Source: Kitasatospora sp. CB01950 (GTDB lineage: Bacteria > Actinomycetota > Actinomycetes > Streptomycetales > Streptomycetaceae). Taken from it: a DNA stretch of 64,000 nt. The stretch lies in NCBI RefSeq assembly GCF_001905465.1, contig NZ_LISX01000001.1, positions 517,974 through 581,973 on the forward strand, read 5' to 3'. The notes beneath the pieces are model-generated. The model had not been told where the DNA came from. It did not search any database and saw only the letters and a list, made by a program, of their open reading frames with translations. Both the position numbers and the translations under genes were made by a program. This document shows positions 60,979 through 64,000 of this stretch, in pieces (the first letter of the stretch is position 1; the number at the start of each line of letters is the position of its first letter).

Positions 60979-62604
60979 TCACATCGCGCCTTCGAGCGCG
61001 GCCTCGGCCTTCGCCTCGGCGGCGTCCGCGCCACCGCGCAGCTTGACCTCGCGCAGGAACAGCGAGGCGGCCACGGCGACCAGGCTGATCACCGCGCCCC
61101 ACAGGAAGACGGTGTGCATGCCGTTGGAGATGCCGTGCTGGTAGGCGCTCAGCACGTCGGCCGGCAGCTTGCTCAGGGTGGCCGGGTTCATCGCCGACAT
61201 GCCCTCGGCGCTGCCACCGCCCTGCTGCATGTGCTGCAGGACCTCCGGCGGGAGCTTCTCGACGCTCTTGTTGACCTGGTTGATGTACAGGGTGCCGAAC
61301 AGCGCCACGCCGAAGGAGCCGCCGATGGTGCGGAACAGCGTGGCGGAGGACGAGGCGACGCCCATGTCCTTCATCTCCACGCTGTTCTGCGCGACCAGCA
61401 TGGTGACCTGCATCAGGAAGCCCATGCCGGCGCCGAGCACCACCATGTAGCAGGACGAGGCGAAGCTGGTGGTGTCCACCGACAGGGTCGACAGCAGCAG
61501 CGAGCCGCCGCCCATCACCACGGTGCCGATGATCGGGTAGATCCGGTACTTGCCGGTCTTGGTGATGGCCTGGCCGACCACCAGCGAGATCACCAGCATG
61601 CCGAACATCATCGGCATCAGCAGCAGGCCGGAATTGGTCGCCGAGGCGCCCTGGACGATCTGCTGGTAGGTGGGCAGGAAGGTGACCGCGCCGAACATCG
61701 CGAAACCGACGATGAAGCCGATGATCGAGACCATCGTGAAGTTGCGGTTGCGGAACAGCTTGAGCGGAAGGATCGGCTCGGCGACCCGCTGCTCGACGTA
61801 GCAGAAGCCGATGATCGAGGCGACGGACAGCGCGCCCAGGCCGAGGATCTGCTTCGAGCTCCAGGCGTACTCGTGGCCGCCCCAGGTGGTGATCAGGACC
61901 ATCGAGACGATGCCGATGGTGAGCAGGGCCGCGCCCAGGTAGTCGATCTTGGCGTTGGAGCGGACCTTGGGCAGCTTCAGCACCACGACGATGAAGATCA
62001 GCGCGATCGCGCCCAGCGGCAGGTTGACGTAGAACGTCCAGCGCCAGTTCAGGTGGTCGGTGATGAAGCCGCCGATCAGCGGACCGCCGATGGTGGCCAG
62101 CGCCATGACGGCGGCGAACATGCCCTGGTACTTGCCGCGGTCGCGGGGCAGCACCAGCGCACCCATGATCGACATCACGCCGACCATCAGACCGCCGGCG
62201 CCCAGGCCCTGGACGGCGCGGAAGGCGATCAGCTGGGTCATGGTCTGCGCCATGCCGGACAGCGCCGAGCCGAGCAGGAAGATCGCGATCGAGACCAGGA
62301 ACGAGCCCTTGCGGCCGTAGAGGTCGCCGACCTTGCCCCAGATCGGGGTGGAGGCGGCGGTGGCCAGGGTGTAGGCCGTGACCACCCAGGACATGTGCTC
62401 GGCGCCGTTCAGCTCGCCGACGATGGTGGGCATCGCGGTGCCGACGATCAGGTTGTCGAGCATGGCGAGCAGCATGGTGATCACCAGGCCGATCATCACC
62501 AGGCGCACCTCGCGGTGCGGCCGCTGCTCGAACTCGTCGGCGGGCTTGCCGAGATCGACGGACGGCCCGTCCTCCGGAACCGCCTCGGACTGTTGGGTTG
62601 TCAT
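60979..62604 (-). CDS. DHA2-family drug:proton antiporter (EmrB/QacA type, 14 TM)
   Basis: 541 residues from ATG 62604. Fourteen predicted helices; LDNLIVGTAMPTIVGEL near 48 is motif D1 of the 14-TM family, GKVGDLYGRKGSFLV is motif A and GAGGLMVGVMSIMGALVL is motif C of antiporters. It exports drugs or secondary metabolites. It faces a TetR gene over two mirror-image operator arms, so TetR repression is likely. Confidence 0.9.
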   Translation of the reverse strand: MTTQQSEAVPEDGPSVDLGKPADEFEQRPHREVRLVMIGLVITMLLAMLDNLIVGTAMPTIVGELNGAEHMSWVVTAYTLATAASTPIWGKVGDLYGRKGSFLVSIAIFLLGSALSGMAQTMTQLIAFRAVQGLGAGGLMVGVMSIMGALVLPRDRGKYQGMFAAVMALATIGGPLIGGFITDHLNWRWTFYVNLPLGAIALIFIVVVLKLPKVRSNAKIDYLGAALLTIGIVSMVLITTWGGHEYAWSSKQILGLGALSVASIIGFCYVEQRVAEPILPLKLFRNRNFTMVSIIGFIVGFAMFGAVTFLPTYQQIVQGASATNSGLLLMPMMFGMLVISLVVGQAITKTGKYRIYPIIGTVVMGGGSLLLSTLSVDTTSFASSCYMVVLGAGMGFLMQVTMLVAQNSVEMKDMGVASSSATLFRTIGGSFGVALFGTLYINQVNKSVEKLPPEVLQHMQQGGGSAEGMSAMNPATLSKLPADVLSAYQHGISNGMHTVFLWGAVISLVAVAASLFLREVKLRGGADAAEAKAEAALEGAM

Positions 62605-62654
62605 GCGTCTCTCCCGGGGCGCAGGTGCCGCGGTGGTGTCCGCGACGGTACTTA

Positions 62655-62717
62655 CTTGACGACCGGCTAGTTAATTGCCGTTCGGCACGGTAAGTTGTTA
62701 CCTAGCCGGTCGTCAAG
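62655..62717. promoter_or_regulatory. mirror-image operators between DHA2 transporter and TetR gene
   Basis: CTTGACGACCGGCTAG (62655-62670) and its exact complement (62702-62717) flank a 31-base spacer; similarity extends inward as GCTAGTTAA/TTACCTAGC. Each arm also contains TTGACG, a good -35 box, so repressor and polymerase sites overlap. Confidence 0.8.
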
Positions 62718-62812
62718 CCAGTTTCGAAGCAGCCCCTCTGGGCAGGGAGAATGCCAACAGAACCGGGCCTTGACACCCGTCCGCACCGCTTCAACGAGGC
62801 AGGCCGCCAGCG

Positions 62813-63424
62813 ATGACCACCCCCCAGAGTCCCCGTAGCGACACCCGAGCGCGGATCATCGACGTGGCACTGGAGTTGTTCGCCGAGCACGGCTACGAGA
62901 AGACCTCGCTGCGCGAGATCGCCGACCGCCTCGGCGTCACCAAGGCCGCCCTGTACTACCACTTCAAGACCAAGGACGACATCGTCCGCGGCATCGTCGA
63001 GAAGATGGCCGCCCCGCTGGACGACGCCATCGCGTTCGGCGAGGGCAAGGACTGGTCGCCGGAACTCCGCGACGAACTGCTCCGCCGGTTCGCCGCCGGC
63101 ATGGGCGAGCGGGCGCCGCTGCTGCGCTTCTTCCACGAGAACCAGCCCGCGCTGCGGGAGTCCGCGGCCGGGCTGGCGTTCAAGGAGCGGATGATCAAGA
63201 TGATCACCCTGCTGCACGGGCCCGAGCCGACCTTCCGCGACAAGCTGCGCGCCACCGTCGCGCTGACCTCCATGCACTCGGCGATGTTCCTGCTCAAGGC
63301 CGACCTGTGCGGGCCCGGGCGGGAGTCGGCCGACTCGGCGTCGGTCAGTGCGGACGAGGCGATGGAGGCGGCCCTGGAGGTCGCCCTGGAGGTCGCCGCA
63401 CACATCGAGCCGCCCGCGCACTGA
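62813..63424 (+). CDS. TetR-family regulator
   Basis: 203 residues from ATG 62813. The N-terminal helix-turn-helix reads DTRARIIDVALELFAEHGYEKTSLREIADRLGVTKAALYYHFKTKDDIV, classical for TetR. The C-terminal 150 residues are the helical ligand and dimer domain. It is divergent from the DHA2 transporter gene and is likely its repressor, released by the exported compound. Confidence 0.92.
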   Translation: MTTPQSPRSDTRARIIDVALELFAEHGYEKTSLREIADRLGVTKAALYYHFKTKDDIVRGIVEKMAAPLDDAIAFGEGKDWSPELRDELLRRFAAGMGERAPLLRFFHENQPALRESAAGLAFKERMIKMITLLHGPEPTFRDKLRATVALTSMHSAMFLLKADLCGPGRESADSASVSADEAMEAALEVALEVAAHIEPPAH

Positions 63425-63460
63425 CGCGCGGACGGCTCGGACGGGTCGGGGTGCGGCGGA

Positions 63461-64000
63461 TCAGAAGTTGTTCGCGCCGTGGCCCTTCAGGTAGCCGATC
63501 GGGTCGGTCACCTTCGCGTACTGGTTGGCGGTGCGGATCTCGAAGTGCAGGTGCGGCCCGGTCGAGTTGCCGGTGTTGCCGGACTTGCCGATCCGGTCGC
63601 CCGCGCTCACGTGCTGCCCGGCCTTCACCTCCAGCTGCGACAGGTGCGCGTACTGGGCGAAGCGGCCGTCGGACAGCTTCAGCACGATCTGGTTGCCGTA
63701 CGCGCCGGCCCAGCCGGACGAGACCACGGTCGAGTCGCCGACCGCCACCAGCGGGGTGCCCACGGCCACCGCGAAGTCGGTGCCGGTGTGGAAACCGGCC
63801 GCGTACGAGGCGTTGGTCTTGTGGTACGGGTTGCTGATCGGTGCGCCCGGGGCGGGCGAGGACCAGTCCGGCTTGACCGGAGCGGGGGCCGGGGCGGGCT
63901 CCGGAGCGGGGGCCGGAGCGGGCTCGGGCGCCGGGGCCGGCTGCTCGGCGGGCTGCTGCTCGGCGGCGGGCTGCTCGGCCGGCTGCGGCTGGTCCTGGTG
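63461..64000 (-). CDS. M23-family metallopeptidase (LytM), 5' part outside the window
   Basis: 180 codons up to the window end; the start lies beyond 64000. The catalytic domain is complete: FHTGTDFA (HxxxD zinc ligands), then SGWAGAYGNQIVLKL and GPHLHFEI (HxH), ending with a DPIGYLKGHGANNF tail. Upstream is a long Pro/Ala/Glu/Gln repeat linker (AEQPAPAPEPAPAP). It is an exported peptidoglycan endopeptidase acting on the wall; the ORF start inside the domain at 63769 is spurious. Confidence 0.92.
   Translation of the reverse strand, partial: HQDQPQPAEQPAAEQQPAEQPAPAPEPAPAPAPEPAPAPAPVKPDWSSPAPGAPISNPYHKTNASYAAGFHTGTDFAVAVGTPLVAVGDSTVVSSGWAGAYGNQIVLKLSDGRFAQYAHLSQLEVKAGQHVSAGDRIGKSGNTGNSTGPHLHFEIRTANQYAKVTDPIGYLKGHGANNF

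Overview
The window is high-GC actinobacterial DNA from the Streptomycetaceae (Streptomyces or Kitasatospora). Evidence: GTG starts and Streptomyces-type -10 boxes, the carD-ispD-ispF and radA-disA core blocks, an MsiK-like sugar ATPase, a desferrioxamine cluster under DmdR-type iron boxes, an AfsR/SARP giant regulator and a class I lanthipeptide locus. The species cannot be fixed from sequence alone.

Layout. (1) 0-10 kb, core: lipoprotein, CarD, the MEP-pathway pair IspD/IspF (IspD apparently starts at a CTG), an F420-type flavoprotein, CysS, RlmB, a DoxX membrane protein, MsiK and tRNA-Thr(TGT). (2) 10-19.4 kb: desferrioxamine genes desA-D read leftward from an iron box; a siderophore-interacting reductase and a divergent penicillin acylase/GNAT pair share a second iron box. 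(3) 19.4-32.4 kb: SARP-NB-ARC-TPR regulator, three secreted proteins (an NlpC-like protein lacking the usual Cys, a DUF1906 protein with repeats, a CHAP protein with repeats) and a compact lanABC locus. (4) 32.4-38.9 kb: ClC channel, small protein, alkyltransferase, ATP-grasp enzyme, and a family 2B encapsulin shell with its polyprenyl-transferase cargo. (5) 38.93-47.45 kb: an 8.5-kb element placed by a serine integrase just after the encapsulin cargo gene. (6) 47.5-64 kb: epimerase, two DUF1254 paralogues, a sigma-like/BACON membrane protein, RadA, DisA, regulator/MFS pairs, rhomboid, MutY, TetR and the 3' part of an M23 peptidase.

The most interesting region is the 8.5-kb element. Its junctions can be reconstructed to the base: a GGG core, attP half-sites with TTGCAA at equal distance on both sides, and an attB inside a dispersed chromosomal repeat of which another intact copy lies at 7.9 kb. 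It carries only HNH, small terminase and major capsid as virion genes, with no portal, large terminase, protease or tail. That fits a capsid-encoding phage satellite (or a strongly reduced prophage). Its accessory genes include an XRE-PLD/NUDIX pair and a helical protein with a RHIM/BASS-like amyloid-signalling motif, followed by about 580 bp of strongly structured non-coding DNA.

Other structure: a 41-bp intergenic repeat in three copies, a 13-14-bp minisatellite of 13 units between the sigma-like gene and radA, several candidate leaderless promoters, and clear operators in front of two regulator/efflux pairs.
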